Assembly: GCA_964539975.1 (NCBI GenBank)
Contig: CAZIKK010000008.1
Coordinates: 1 to 64,000 of the forward strand
Origin: 38-11 sp964539975
Lineage (GTDB): Bacteria; Bacillota; Clostridia; Tissierellales; Dethiosulfatibacteraceae
Direction: 5' to 3'
DNA length: 64,000 bases
Below, in pieces: positions 8,735 to 15,673 of the stretch. Each line of letters opens with the position of its first letter. Position 1 is the first letter of the stretch. The position numbers and the translations under genes were made by a program. The notes under the pieces were generated by a model. The model saw only the letters and a list, made by a program, of their open reading frames with translations. It was not told where the DNA came from and ran no database searches.

Positions 8735-9715
8735 ATGACACGTAAAATTAAAGGCGGTCAAGCGATAAATGAAGCATTGAAAGAGGAAATGAGACGAGAT
8801 GACACCATCATCTGTTTAGGAGAGGATGTACAAGTCATTGGTGGCATGTATGGAACAACAGTTGGATTGGTTGAAGAATTTGGAGAAGAAAGATGCATGG
8901 AATTCCCCATTTCTGAGATGGCATTGGTTGGCGGTGGCGTAGGAATGGCGATCTCTGGCTTGCATCCTGTTATTGACTTGATGTTTGCGGACTTTTTCCA
9001 AAACTCTATGGATGAGATTTGGGGGAAAATGGCAAAATGGCGTTATATGCATGGCGGTCGGGTGGATGTACCCATGGTACTTAGAATGCCAACGGGTTTG
9101 TTTGGTGGTTCAGGACCAGAACACTCCCAATCACCGGAAGCTTTGTTTTTAGGATGTCCAGGTCTAAAAATTGTGGTACCTTCCTCTATATATGATCTTA
9201 AGGGATTAATGAAAACCGCATTAAGAGACAAAAACCCTGTCTTGTTCTTTGAGTCAAAAAACATGTATTTTGCAGAAGGAGAGGTACCTGAGGAAGAATA
9301 CACCATTCCTTTTGGAGTGGCGGATATCAAACGAGAAGGAAAAGATGTGACGATTGTTGCAACGGGAGAAATGGTCAATCGATCACTAGCAGCTGCGGAA
9401 AAATTGGCTCAGGAAGGAATCGATGTTGAAGTGGTGGATCCAAGAACCTTGTACCCTCTTGACAAAGATGCCATTTTAGATTCAGTAAGAAAAACAGGCA
9501 GATTGGTCACTGTATATGAAGCACCTAAAACAGGTGGTTTTGGTTCTGAGGTGGCGGCTATCGTATCAGAAGAAGCGCTATTTGATCTGAAAGCCCCCAT
9601 CAAACGAGTGGCTTCCTACGATATTCCAGTACCTGCCCATGTGGCATTGGAACAAATGAACATACCTCAAGTAGAGGATATTGTTGAGGGCGTGAAAGAA
9701 GTGATGCAGTACTAA
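8735..9715 (+). CDS. acoB: Acetoin dehydrogenase-type E1 component, beta subunit
   Basis: A 326-residue transketolase-like beta subunit (pyrimidine-binding domain plus C-terminal domain) that forms the heterotetrameric E1 with the preceding gene. The N-terminal half has the conserved GEDV, FPISEMALVGGGVGMA and PTGLFGGSGPEHSQSPE segments. The C-terminal half has the VDPRTLYPLD and YEAPKTGGFGSEVAA segments typical of AcoB/PdhB. The ribosome binding site TTAGGAGG precedes ATG. Spacing of 50 bases to acoA and 32 to acoC supports a single transcript. Confidence 0.9.
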   Translation: MTRKIKGGQAINEALKEEMRRDDTIICLGEDVQVIGGMYGTTVGLVEEFGEERCMEFPISEMALVGGGVGMAISGLHPVIDLMFADFFQNSMDEIWGKMAKWRYMHGGRVDVPMVLRMPTGLFGGSGPEHSQSPEALFLGCPGLKIVVPSSIYDLKGLMKTALRDKNPVLFFESKNMYFAEGEVPEEEYTIPFGVADIKREGKDVTIVATGEMVNRSLAAAEKLAQEGIDVEVVDPRTLYPLDKDAILDSVRKTGRLVTVYEAPKTGGFGSEVAAIVSEEALFDLKAPIKRVASYDIPVPAHVALEQMNIPQVEDIVEGVKEVMQY

Positions 9716-9747
9716 CAACAGTAATTGGACAATAAGGAGGATGACAA

Positions 9748-10968
9748 ATGAAGATATTGAAATTGCCGGCATTTGGTATGTCGGCTAAGAAAGGGAACAT
9801 TGTGGCATGGATGGCAAAGGAAGGAGACGCACTTAAAAAAGGAGATCCACTTTATGAGATGGAAAGTGAAAAGACGACCACTACCATTGAGGCCACATTT
9901 GATTGCATATTAAGAAAAATCATCGTGTCTTCAGGAGAGGTAAAAGTCAACCACCCTGTGGCCATCGTCTCACTGCCAGAAGAACCTTTTAGCCAAGAAG
10001 AACTGTCAAAGGCCCTAAAAGAAGCAGGCGAAGAAGAAAGCTCTCAACAAGAGAGGGAAGAAGCCAAGCCAGAGGCTAAAAAAGCAGACAGCGGAGAAGG
10101 TAAAAGTGTTCGCGCTACACCAGTGGCTAGAAAATTGGCTGCGGATTTGAATGTTGCTTTAGGAGAGGTTGAAGGAACAGGACCAAAAGGTTTGGTGACA
10201 GATAAAGATGTTAAAAAACATCATGAAAAGCAATCGGCAGAATTGGATAAAAAGAAAGAAGAACCCTTAGAAGAAAGCATAAAGGTTGAAAACACATATG
10301 AGAAACTGAAATTCACCAGTATTGAACAAGCATCAGCAGCTCACTTGACGAAAAGCTGGCAAACAGTGCCACACATTGTCCAGCACTTGTCCGTTGACGC
10401 AACAGAATTGATTAAAGCAAAATCCATGATCCAAGAAGCCATGCCAATTTCTTATAATGATCTATTGGCAAAGCTCTTGGCAAAGGCTTTGAAAGATCAT
10501 CCAAGAATCAATGCCACCATGGAAAATGATGAAGTTAAATTATGGAAACAAGTAAATATCTCTGTGGCAGTTGAAACAGAAAAAGGGCTTACAGTGCCAG
10601 TCATCAAGCATGTGGGCGATAAATCCTTGGCTGAAATCCATGAGGAAATAGCGGCCAAAGCGGAAAAAGCCAGAGAGGGAAAATTGACAATGGAAGACCT
10701 ACAAGGCGGAACCATCACCCTGTCGAATCTGGGGATGTATGGAGCTGAAACAGGTTTGCCAATTATTAATATTCCACAGGTAGCCTTAGTATACGTGGGC
10801 AGTATCCGCCAAGAACCATGGGTGAAAGAAAATGCCATAACCATTGTTCCCATATTGAAGCTATCCATAGCCTTTGATCACCGTGTGGTCGACGGGGCAG
10901 TTGGAGCCAGGTTCGCACAACAGTTCAAGAAGGTTTTGGAGAATGCGATCAAACATTTAATGATGTAG
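9748..10968 (+). CDS. acoC: Acyltransferase (E2) of the acetoin-type dehydrogenase complex
   Basis: A 406-residue dihydrolipoamide acyltransferase. An N-terminal lipoyl domain (about 1-76) carries K42 in MESEKTTTT as the lipoylation site. A Glu/Lys-rich linker leads to a peripheral subunit-binding domain (about 121-158, RATPVARKLA...GPKG), and the catalytic domain fills the rest. The active-site HRVVDG has H378 and D382. One lipoyl domain is usual for AcoC-like and short PdhC proteins. It transfers the acyl group to CoA and forms the core that holds E1 and the E3 encoded at the start of the operon. The RBS AAGGAGGATGACAA precedes ATG. Confidence 0.9.
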   Translation: MKILKLPAFGMSAKKGNIVAWMAKEGDALKKGDPLYEMESEKTTTTIEATFDCILRKIIVSSGEVKVNHPVAIVSLPEEPFSQEELSKALKEAGEEESSQQEREEAKPEAKKADSGEGKSVRATPVARKLAADLNVALGEVEGTGPKGLVTDKDVKKHHEKQSAELDKKKEEPLEESIKVENTYEKLKFTSIEQASAAHLTKSWQTVPHIVQHLSVDATELIKAKSMIQEAMPISYNDLLAKLLAKALKDHPRINATMENDEVKLWKQVNISVAVETEKGLTVPVIKHVGDKSLAEIHEEIAAKAEKAREGKLTMEDLQGGTITLSNLGMYGAETGLPIINIPQVALVYVGSIRQEPWVKENAITIVPILKLSIAFDHRVVDGAVGARFAQQFKKVLENAIKHLMM

Positions 10969-10990
10969 TTCTATTATTGGGGAGGAAACC

Positions 10991-11109
10991 ATGAGTAGTT
11001 TGGAAAACAGGGTGGCATTAGTGACAGGTGCCGCCAGAGGAATTGGCAAAGCAGTCGCCATCAAGCTGGCCAAAATTTGAACGTAGATGGCGGTGTAGAG
11101 TTTCATTAG
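10991..11109 (+). pseudogene. Internally deleted SDR remnant
   Basis: Directly after acoC a GGGGAGGAAACC ribosome binding site and ATG start a perfect SDR N-terminus (VALVTGAARGIGKA), which stops after 29 codons at 11078-11080. Overlapping that stop in another frame are codons for NLNVDGG and a short tail ending at 11107-11109, which is the usual C-terminal end of an SDR. The middle of the gene, roughly 600 bases in a normal SDR, is missing and the join is out of frame. So this is a decayed copy of a former eighth operon gene. Confidence 0.75.
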
Positions 11110-11132
11110 CGGATCGATTAAACGATTATGCA

Positions 11133-11173
11133 AACCACAACCGGACAGGAAATGCTCCTGTCCGGTTGTGGTT
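11133..11173. terminator. Perfect 18-bp inverted repeat, possible bidirectional terminator
   Basis: AACCACAACCGGACAGGA (11133-11150) is followed after a 5-base loop by its exact complement (11156-11173). It sits after the aco operon and its remnant on the plus strand and covers the stop codon of the Crp-like gene on the minus strand. Neither side has a clear T-run (TTTGCATAAT on the minus strand, TTACCACATAAAATT on the plus), so termination is plausible rather than proven. A recombination or insertion scar is an alternative, given the deleted SDR just upstream. Confidence 0.55.
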
Positions 11174-11852
11174 ACCACATAAAATTAACAGATCTCGTTA
11201 GCAAATCCTTGTTCTTGATAATGATCTTATTTTTATCAAGCAGTATTGATCCCTCATCCTGGAACTCCGACAGTCCTTTTGAGACAGTACTGCGATCGCA
11301 AGACAAATACTTGGCAAACATAGTGATGGATTTGACATTTCTAATAACTGCGCCGTCAAATATATCACCCTCTTCAACGATTGCGAATCGGATTAATGTG
11401 CTGGCCAGCTTTCCCTTAAAATCATTAAAATGATTATCCGCTACTTTCAACATCAAGATAGTGTACTTTCTAATGATACTATGGATCAAATAATTGTATA
11501 TTTTAGGATTATCAACGATTTCACCATTCAATGTCTCTCTTCCTACGATTGACACCTTTGTGTCATGATACATGGCTATGTCAATGGAACATGATTTCTC
11601 ATATTTTTGGAAAAAAGGCATTTCACCAAAAATAGTTCCAGGGCCCAACAAAAACAAAGTGGTCTGTTTGCCATCCTCGCTGAAAATCTCTTCAGAAACC
11701 ATTCCCTGAGTAACGATATAAATACAGTCCGAATTTGTTTGAATGAGGGTACGCTTCTTAAGCGTTATAATTTTACCCTTTCGTGACAAATTATTCAAGA
11801 AAAAATCAGTCATCTCATCTTGAAGTTCCTTATTGAAAAGCTCTTTAAGCAT
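11172..11852 (-). CDS. Crp/Fnr family transcriptional regulator
   Basis: A 226-residue protein with an N-terminal cyclic-nucleotide-binding-like beta roll (about 15-125, with GPGTIFGEMPFF), a long dimerisation helix and a C-terminal winged helix (about 165-220, with MFAKYLSCDRSTVSKGLSEF as the helix-turn-helix region). There is no N-terminal Cys cluster, so it is not an FNR-type oxygen sensor. The start at 11852 is set by AGGAGG eight bases upstream; a longer frame begins upstream of that site. It is the last gene of the DUF969-pcp operon. Its ribosome binding site lies inside a 19-bp hairpin, and its stop codon lies inside another inverted repeat. The effector is unknown. Confidence 0.85.
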   Translation of the reverse strand: MLKELFNKELQDEMTDFFLNNLSRKGKIITLKKRTLIQTNSDCIYIVTQGMVSEEIFSEDGKQTTLFLLGPGTIFGEMPFFQKYEKSCSIDIAMYHDTKVSIVGRETLNGEIVDNPKIYNYLIHSIIRKYTILMLKVADNHFNDFKGKLASTLIRFAIVEEGDIFDGAVIRNVKSITMFAKYLSCDRSTVSKGLSEFQDEGSILLDKNKIIIKNKDLLTRSVNFMW

Positions 11853-11854
11853 AA

Positions 11855-11903
11855 ACAACCTCCTGTATTTCATTACATTCTAATATGAAATACAGGAGGT
11901 TGT
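11855..11903 (-). promoter_or_regulatory. 19-bp hairpin burying the Shine-Dalgarno of the Crp-like gene
   Basis: Arms 11855-11873 and 11885-11903 are exact complements (19 bp, 11-base loop). In the minus-strand transcript the 3' arm contains AGGAGG of the Crp-like gene, and the arm ends two bases before its ATG. The hairpin starts four bases after the stop of the preceding gene. If folded, it would block ribosome access when the gene is read from the upstream operon. It could alternatively be a DNA operator. Confidence 0.75.
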
Positions 11904-11907
11904 CAAT

Positions 11908-12330
11908 TTAGAGCTTGTCCAAAGATTTGAAGTCTTTCCAAAATCCATCTTCTATCAAATGGGTGTTATCTAAGAACTCATCAATGTTTGTTACATGGTA
12001 AAGATAAGCATCCGTTTTAATTTCTTGATTGTTTTCAACTTTGACCGTAATTTCCGTCCTTATGTATTGACTGTCATAGACATTTTCTGGATCATAGTCT
12101 TCCAGAAGATCAGTTTTACGGATAATCTCATCAAAACTATCCAACTCGTATAATTCTCCTCTTACTGATCCAGCACCCCGCATCAAAGCAGGACAATCGT
12201 ATTTGATTAAATGATAGAGTTTGCCATTAGCAATAGCCCTCTTTTTTGACTTGTATTGACCCTTTAAATAAGCGTCATGGTTCCTACACCCCTTCATCAA
12301 AGTCCCATAAACGAATAAGTATCGTTTCAT
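11908..12330 (-). CDS. Gamma-glutamylcyclotransferase-like protein
   Basis: A 140-residue AIG2/GGACT-fold protein. The substrate loop YGTLMKG is at residues 8-14 and an acidic DLLEDYDP segment near residue 95-102 holds the likely catalytic glutamate. Family members cyclise gamma-glutamyl amines to release 5-oxoproline. The ATG is directly joined to the TAA stop of the pyroglutamyl peptidase gene, so translation is coupled. The neighbour also releases 5-oxoproline, which supports a shared pyroglutamate theme. The exact gamma-glutamyl substrate is not known. Confidence 0.8.
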   Translation of the reverse strand: MKRYLFVYGTLMKGCRNHDAYLKGQYKSKKRAIANGKLYHLIKYDCPALMRGAGSVRGELYELDSFDEIIRKTDLLEDYDPENVYDSQYIRTEITVKVENNQEIKTDAYLYHVTNIDEFLDNTHLIEDGFWKDFKSLDKL

Positions 12331-12972
12331 TTAACTAATGGTCCCACCAATCTCTTTGATGTCCTGATCTGTTGTGGCAATCGTCTCAATCATGACTTCA
12401 AATGCCTGTGTGATGGTTTCGAGGGACATGCTTGGCATATTGACTTTATCTATGACTTGTTCAGGCAAGAAGGGAACATGCACAAACCCACCCCTAATAT
12501 CAGGGTATTTCTTGTCAATAAGATACATGGCACCATACAGAATGCAATTGCACACAAAGGTTCCAGCAGTATTGGAGACTGATGCGGGAATACCATTCTC
12601 CCTCATACGTTTAACAATTGCTTTTATGGGAATGGTAGAGAAGTAAGCTTCTTTTCCATCTGCAAATATTTTTTCGTCTATAGGCTGATCACCATCGTTG
12701 TCAGGAATCTTAGCATCGATTAGGTTAATGCCTATTCTTTCTAGCGATATATCAAATCTCCCACCTGCCTGACCTGTACAAACAACAACATCCGGTTTCA
12801 CTGATGCTAGGGTATCATCCAACACCTCAATTGCTTTTTTGAAAATGGTTGGTAATTCTTTCGTGATTACTTCCACTGATGGATGATGGTTAGTGATTTT
12901 CTTTATCGCTTCATATGATGGGTTGATGCTTTCCCCACCAAAAGGATCAAATCCTGTTAATAATATTTTCAC
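12331..12972 (-). CDS. pcp: Pyroglutamyl-peptidase I
   Basis: A 213-residue cytoplasmic cysteine peptidase that removes N-terminal 5-oxoproline from peptides. The catalytic triad is visible: E78 in GGRFDISLERIGIN, C141 in NTAGTFVCN and H165 in GFVHVPFLPEQ. The start is a GTG at 12972, giving the typical MKILLTGFDPFGGE beginning; AAAGGAGG lies nine bases upstream. A TTG nine bases earlier would touch the ribosome binding site and is unlikely. It is preceded by the DUF979 gene 16 bases away and followed without gap by the gamma-glutamylcyclotransferase-like gene. Confidence 0.92.
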   Translation of the reverse strand: MKILLTGFDPFGGESINPSYEAIKKITNHHPSVEVITKELPTIFKKAIEVLDDTLASVKPDVVVCTGQAGGRFDISLERIGINLIDAKIPDNDGDQPIDEKIFADGKEAYFSTIPIKAIVKRMRENGIPASVSNTAGTFVCNCILYGAMYLIDKKYPDIRGGFVHVPFLPEQVIDKVNMPSMSLETITQAFEVMIETIATTDQDIKEIGGTIS

Positions 12973-12988
12973 CGTTGCCAACCTCCTT

Positions 12989-13906
12989 TTAAAATCCTAA
13001 TGTATACATCAGGACGATGTGTGTGACAAGCATGACAAGAGCCAATGGAGCTTGTGATATAATGACTCTATTACTATTTTTGGTATCTAATAGTGCGGCG
13101 GGCACGATGTTGAAATTAGCGGCCATGGGTGTCATAAGTGTGCCGCAGTAACCTGCAGTCAGCGCCAATATACCAACTACAGTAGGATTAGCGCCATAAG
13201 CATAAACAAAAGGCATCCCAATACCTGTCGTGATAACGGCAAACGCAGCGAATGCATTCCCCATAATCATAGTGAAGATAGCCATTCCAAGGCAGTAAGC
13301 GATTACGCCGGCCAAAATGTTGCCCTGTGGTATGATGCCACCTATACCAGAAGCAATTACCTCGCCAACACCTGCGGCATTGAATAATGCACCTAAAGCG
13401 GCCAAAAGTTGTGGCAGGATAGCGGCTGTACCAAGACTCAATAACAATCGGCTGCCCTCAAAAGGAATACTTTGGGTTTCCGTTTTAGTCATTGCCATTG
13501 CAATAATTGTTGATAACAAGGCACCTAATCCCAGCCCTACTAAGGCACCTAACGCTGGTATAAATTGACCCACGGCAAACGCGATCACACCTATGGTCAT
13601 AGCGGGTATGAAAATTTTGTTTCCGATTTTTAGAGCACTGGCCTCTCTTTGGTCTTCATCTGCTGTTTTCATTCCACCATCTTTAACTCTATTCATTGCT
13701 GCCAAAACACCCATTGCTAATATCAGGATGCCTGTCACATATCCAGGAATGTATTTTCCAAAGATGAATGTCACACCGAAAATTCCCCAAAAAGCAGCTG
13801 TTTCTTTTGGATGTGGATGATTTTTGTCTTTTAATGCATAGAATGCTGCCGCAATACCAACCAAACCTGCCAAAATATACATTATTTCCAATAAAGTATT
13901 TTGCAT
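12989..13906 (-). CDS. DUF979 family membrane protein
   Basis: A 305-residue integral membrane protein with about eight to nine hydrophobic segments and a charged loop near residues 70-95. Proteins of this family are known to be encoded beside DUF969 and pyroglutamyl peptidase genes in Firmicutes, as here. The pair is thought to form a transporter, probably for pyroglutamate or a related compound, but no activity has been assigned to my knowledge. ATG is preceded by AAAGGAGCTTAGTC and lies two bases after the stop of the DUF969 gene. Confidence 0.85.
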   Translation of the reverse strand: MQNTLLEIMYILAGLVGIAAAFYALKDKNHPHPKETAAFWGIFGVTFIFGKYIPGYVTGILILAMGVLAAMNRVKDGGMKTADEDQREASALKIGNKIFIPAMTIGVIAFAVGQFIPALGALVGLGLGALLSTIIAMAMTKTETQSIPFEGSRLLLSLGTAAILPQLLAALGALFNAAGVGEVIASGIGGIIPQGNILAGVIAYCLGMAIFTMIMGNAFAAFAVITTGIGMPFVYAYGANPTVVGILALTAGYCGTLMTPMAANFNIVPAALLDTKNSNRVIISQAPLALVMLVTHIVLMYTLGF

Positions 13907-13908
13907 GA

Positions 13909-14595
13909 CTAAGCTCCTTTCTCTGGTTTGTTTTTTTGTAAGGTCTGATTCAATTTACGATCAAACAGAACACTTTGCACGATTGTGTAGATAAAGGCGA
14001 TTACGGCTACAGGAATAGCTGCTATCGCAACTTCCATTGGAATTACTTCGATTTCAAGAGCCGCCAAGGTTCCTACCACAAGCAAAACACCACCTGAAGC
14101 TGGAAAAACATTCTGTCCGTAGAAGTTGCCATAATTCTCTCCAGCAGCAGAAATTCCCTTGATTTTCTCATCTGCTGTCTCACTAACTGACTGATAGTTT
14201 TTCTCTGCTGCGCCATATGCCATAGGATAAACCAGCGGTCGCACAAATTGGACATGTCCTCCAAGCCTTAAACCAAAGACAGAGGCCAGTTCTCTAAAAA
14301 AAGTATAAATAATGATCACTCTACCTGTCGTAGCTGATTTCATGGACTTGATCAACATGACCGATCTTTCCTTCAATCCATATCTTTCTAATATGCCGAT
14401 GACCGGCAAGGTTAATAAAAAGATAGACATATACCTGTTTGTCACAAAAGTTTCTCCCAGTATATTAAGTATTGTGACTATTTCGATGCCGCTCACCAAG
14501 CCAGTAGTAATCCCAGCTACCAAAACGACTGCAATTGGATTATACTTTTTGTAAAACCCAATTAGAATAATTAAGACGCCAATTAACCGTATCAT
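13909..14595 (-). CDS. DUF969 family membrane protein
   Basis: A 228-residue membrane protein with about six hydrophobic segments, first gene of the leftward operon DUF969-DUF979-pcp-GGCT-crp. The segment RLGGHVQFVRPLVYPMA in the middle is hydrophilic for a membrane protein and may line a substrate path. The family occurs together with DUF979, and the two probably work as one membrane unit. The ATG follows AGGAGGGATTT. A minus-strand -10 box lies about 30 bases upstream. Confidence 0.85.
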   Translation of the reverse strand: MIRLIGVLIILIGFYKKYNPIAVVLVAGITTGLVSGIEIVTILNILGETFVTNRYMSIFLLTLPVIGILERYGLKERSVMLIKSMKSATTGRVIIIYTFFRELASVFGLRLGGHVQFVRPLVYPMAYGAAEKNYQSVSETADEKIKGISAAGENYGNFYGQNVFPASGGVLLVVGTLAALEIEVIPMEVAIAAIPVAVIAFIYTIVQSVLFDRKLNQTLQKNKPEKGA

Positions 14596-14623
14596 AAATC
14601 CCTCCTATAAAATGATTGATTCA

Positions 14624-14629
14624 ATTATA
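14624..14629 (-). promoter_or_regulatory. Candidate -10 box of the DUF969-pcp operon
   Basis: The minus strand reads TATAAT here, 29 bases before the DUF969 ATG. At 17 bases upstream the hexamer is CATTTT, a poor -35 box, which would suit an activated promoter. The Crp-like regulator at the end of the operon is a candidate activator, but I see no clear binding palindrome. Confidence 0.4.
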
Positions 14630-14687
14630 CGATGCGCGACTTAATAAAAATGTTGTCTGGAAAACGATTTTACAACTAAAATTTTGT

Positions 14688-14693
14688 TATAAT
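14688..14693 (+). promoter_or_regulatory. Candidate -10 box of the glutaminase gene
   Basis: TATAAT lies 33 bases before the GTG start of the glutaminase gene. No good -35 hexamer is found at 16-18 bases upstream, so the promoter may be weak or activator dependent. Confidence 0.4.
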
Positions 14694-14725
14694 CTCTCTA
14701 ACAATAAATATTTAAGGAGGTCTTC

Positions 14726-15622
14726 GTGCAGACATTAGTTAACAGGATTTATCTAAACAATAAGGGCTCTATCGCAGAAGGTGTTAAAGCGTCCTATATC
14801 CCCGCTTTGGCCAATATACCAGATAATTTAGGACTGGCTGTGAGAGATCATGAATCCATCTATACCGCCGGAGATACTAGTTATCGATTCACTTTTCAAA
14901 GCATGTCAAAAGTAATGCTATTACTGGTTGCGTTAGAAGACAATGATACAGACTATATATTTAATCACGTTGGCATGGAGTCTTCGGGTGATTCATTCAA
15001 CTCAATCTCCAAGCTTGACTTCACCAATGTCATCAAACCCTACAATCCATTTATCAATGCAGGTGCCATCTTAATCGCCTCACTGATCAAGGGATCGGAT
15101 TACGCTGAAAAGCTAAAAAAAATCACGTCGCTTTGCGAGAAAGTATTTGATAGAACAGATATAGGCTTTAATGAAGAGATTTATTTATCTGAAAGAAATA
15201 ACGCATATAGAAATAGAGCGTTGGCCTATTTGCTAAAAGAAAAAGACATCCTGGAAGGCGATGTGGAAGAACTATTGGATTTGTATTTCAAATGCTGTTC
15301 CATCGAAGTGAATTGTGTTGATCTTGCAAACTTAGGTTATTTTTTGTCTTTTAATAAAAAGGACATCATCAAGGATAATCATCTTCGAATCGTCAAGGCG
15401 TTGATGCTGACTTGCGGCATGTATGATTATTCGGGCGAGTTTGCTGTAAAAATAGGCCTTCCCAGCAAAAGTGGGGTATCTGGCGGTATTGTCACTTGTG
15501 TCCCACAAAAAATGGGGATAGGTGTCTTTTCTCCACGATTGGATTCCAAAGGAAATTCCATAGTGGGCGTTCAATGCATCAAGGAGTTGGACGAATCACT
15601 GGATTTGAACATATTCAGATAA
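14726..15622 (+). CDS. glsA: Glutaminase
   Basis: A 298-residue serine-dependent glutaminase of the GlsA/beta-lactamase-like fold, hydrolysing L-glutamine to glutamate and ammonia. The catalytic S-x2-K is S59/K62 in FQSMSKV. The MESSGDSFNS, NPFINAGAI and SKSGVSGGI segments are family hallmarks. The GTG start at 14726 follows AAGGAGGTCTTC. The gene is divergent from the DUF969-pcp operon, so two 5-oxoproline/glutamate-producing activities share one control region. It ends before a bidirectional terminator. Confidence 0.9.
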   Translation: MQTLVNRIYLNNKGSIAEGVKASYIPALANIPDNLGLAVRDHESIYTAGDTSYRFTFQSMSKVMLLLVALEDNDTDYIFNHVGMESSGDSFNSISKLDFTNVIKPYNPFINAGAILIASLIKGSDYAEKLKKITSLCEKVFDRTDIGFNEEIYLSERNNAYRNRALAYLLKEKDILEGDVEELLDLYFKCCSIEVNCVDLANLGYFLSFNKKDIIKDNHLRIVKALMLTCGMYDYSGEFAVKIGLPSKSGVSGGIVTCVPQKMGIGVFSPRLDSKGNSIVGVQCIKELDESLDLNIFR

Positions 15623-15630
15623 ATAAAAGA

Positions 15631-15662
15631 ACCGTATTAGCCTATCAGTCGATTAATACGGT
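15631..15662. terminator. Bidirectional terminator between glsA and acoR
   Basis: ACCGTATTA (15631-15639) pairs with TAATACGGT (15654-15662) over a 14-base loop. On the minus strand a TTCTTTTATTT stretch follows, a fair terminator for the AcoR-like gene; on the plus strand the following bases are only moderately T-rich. Confidence 0.7.
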
Positions 15663-15673
15663 CCATTGGGATT

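Noticed and set aside
11172..11852. FNR-type oxygen-sensing regulator
   Set aside because: There is no N-terminal cysteine cluster, so only the general Crp/Fnr fold is supported.
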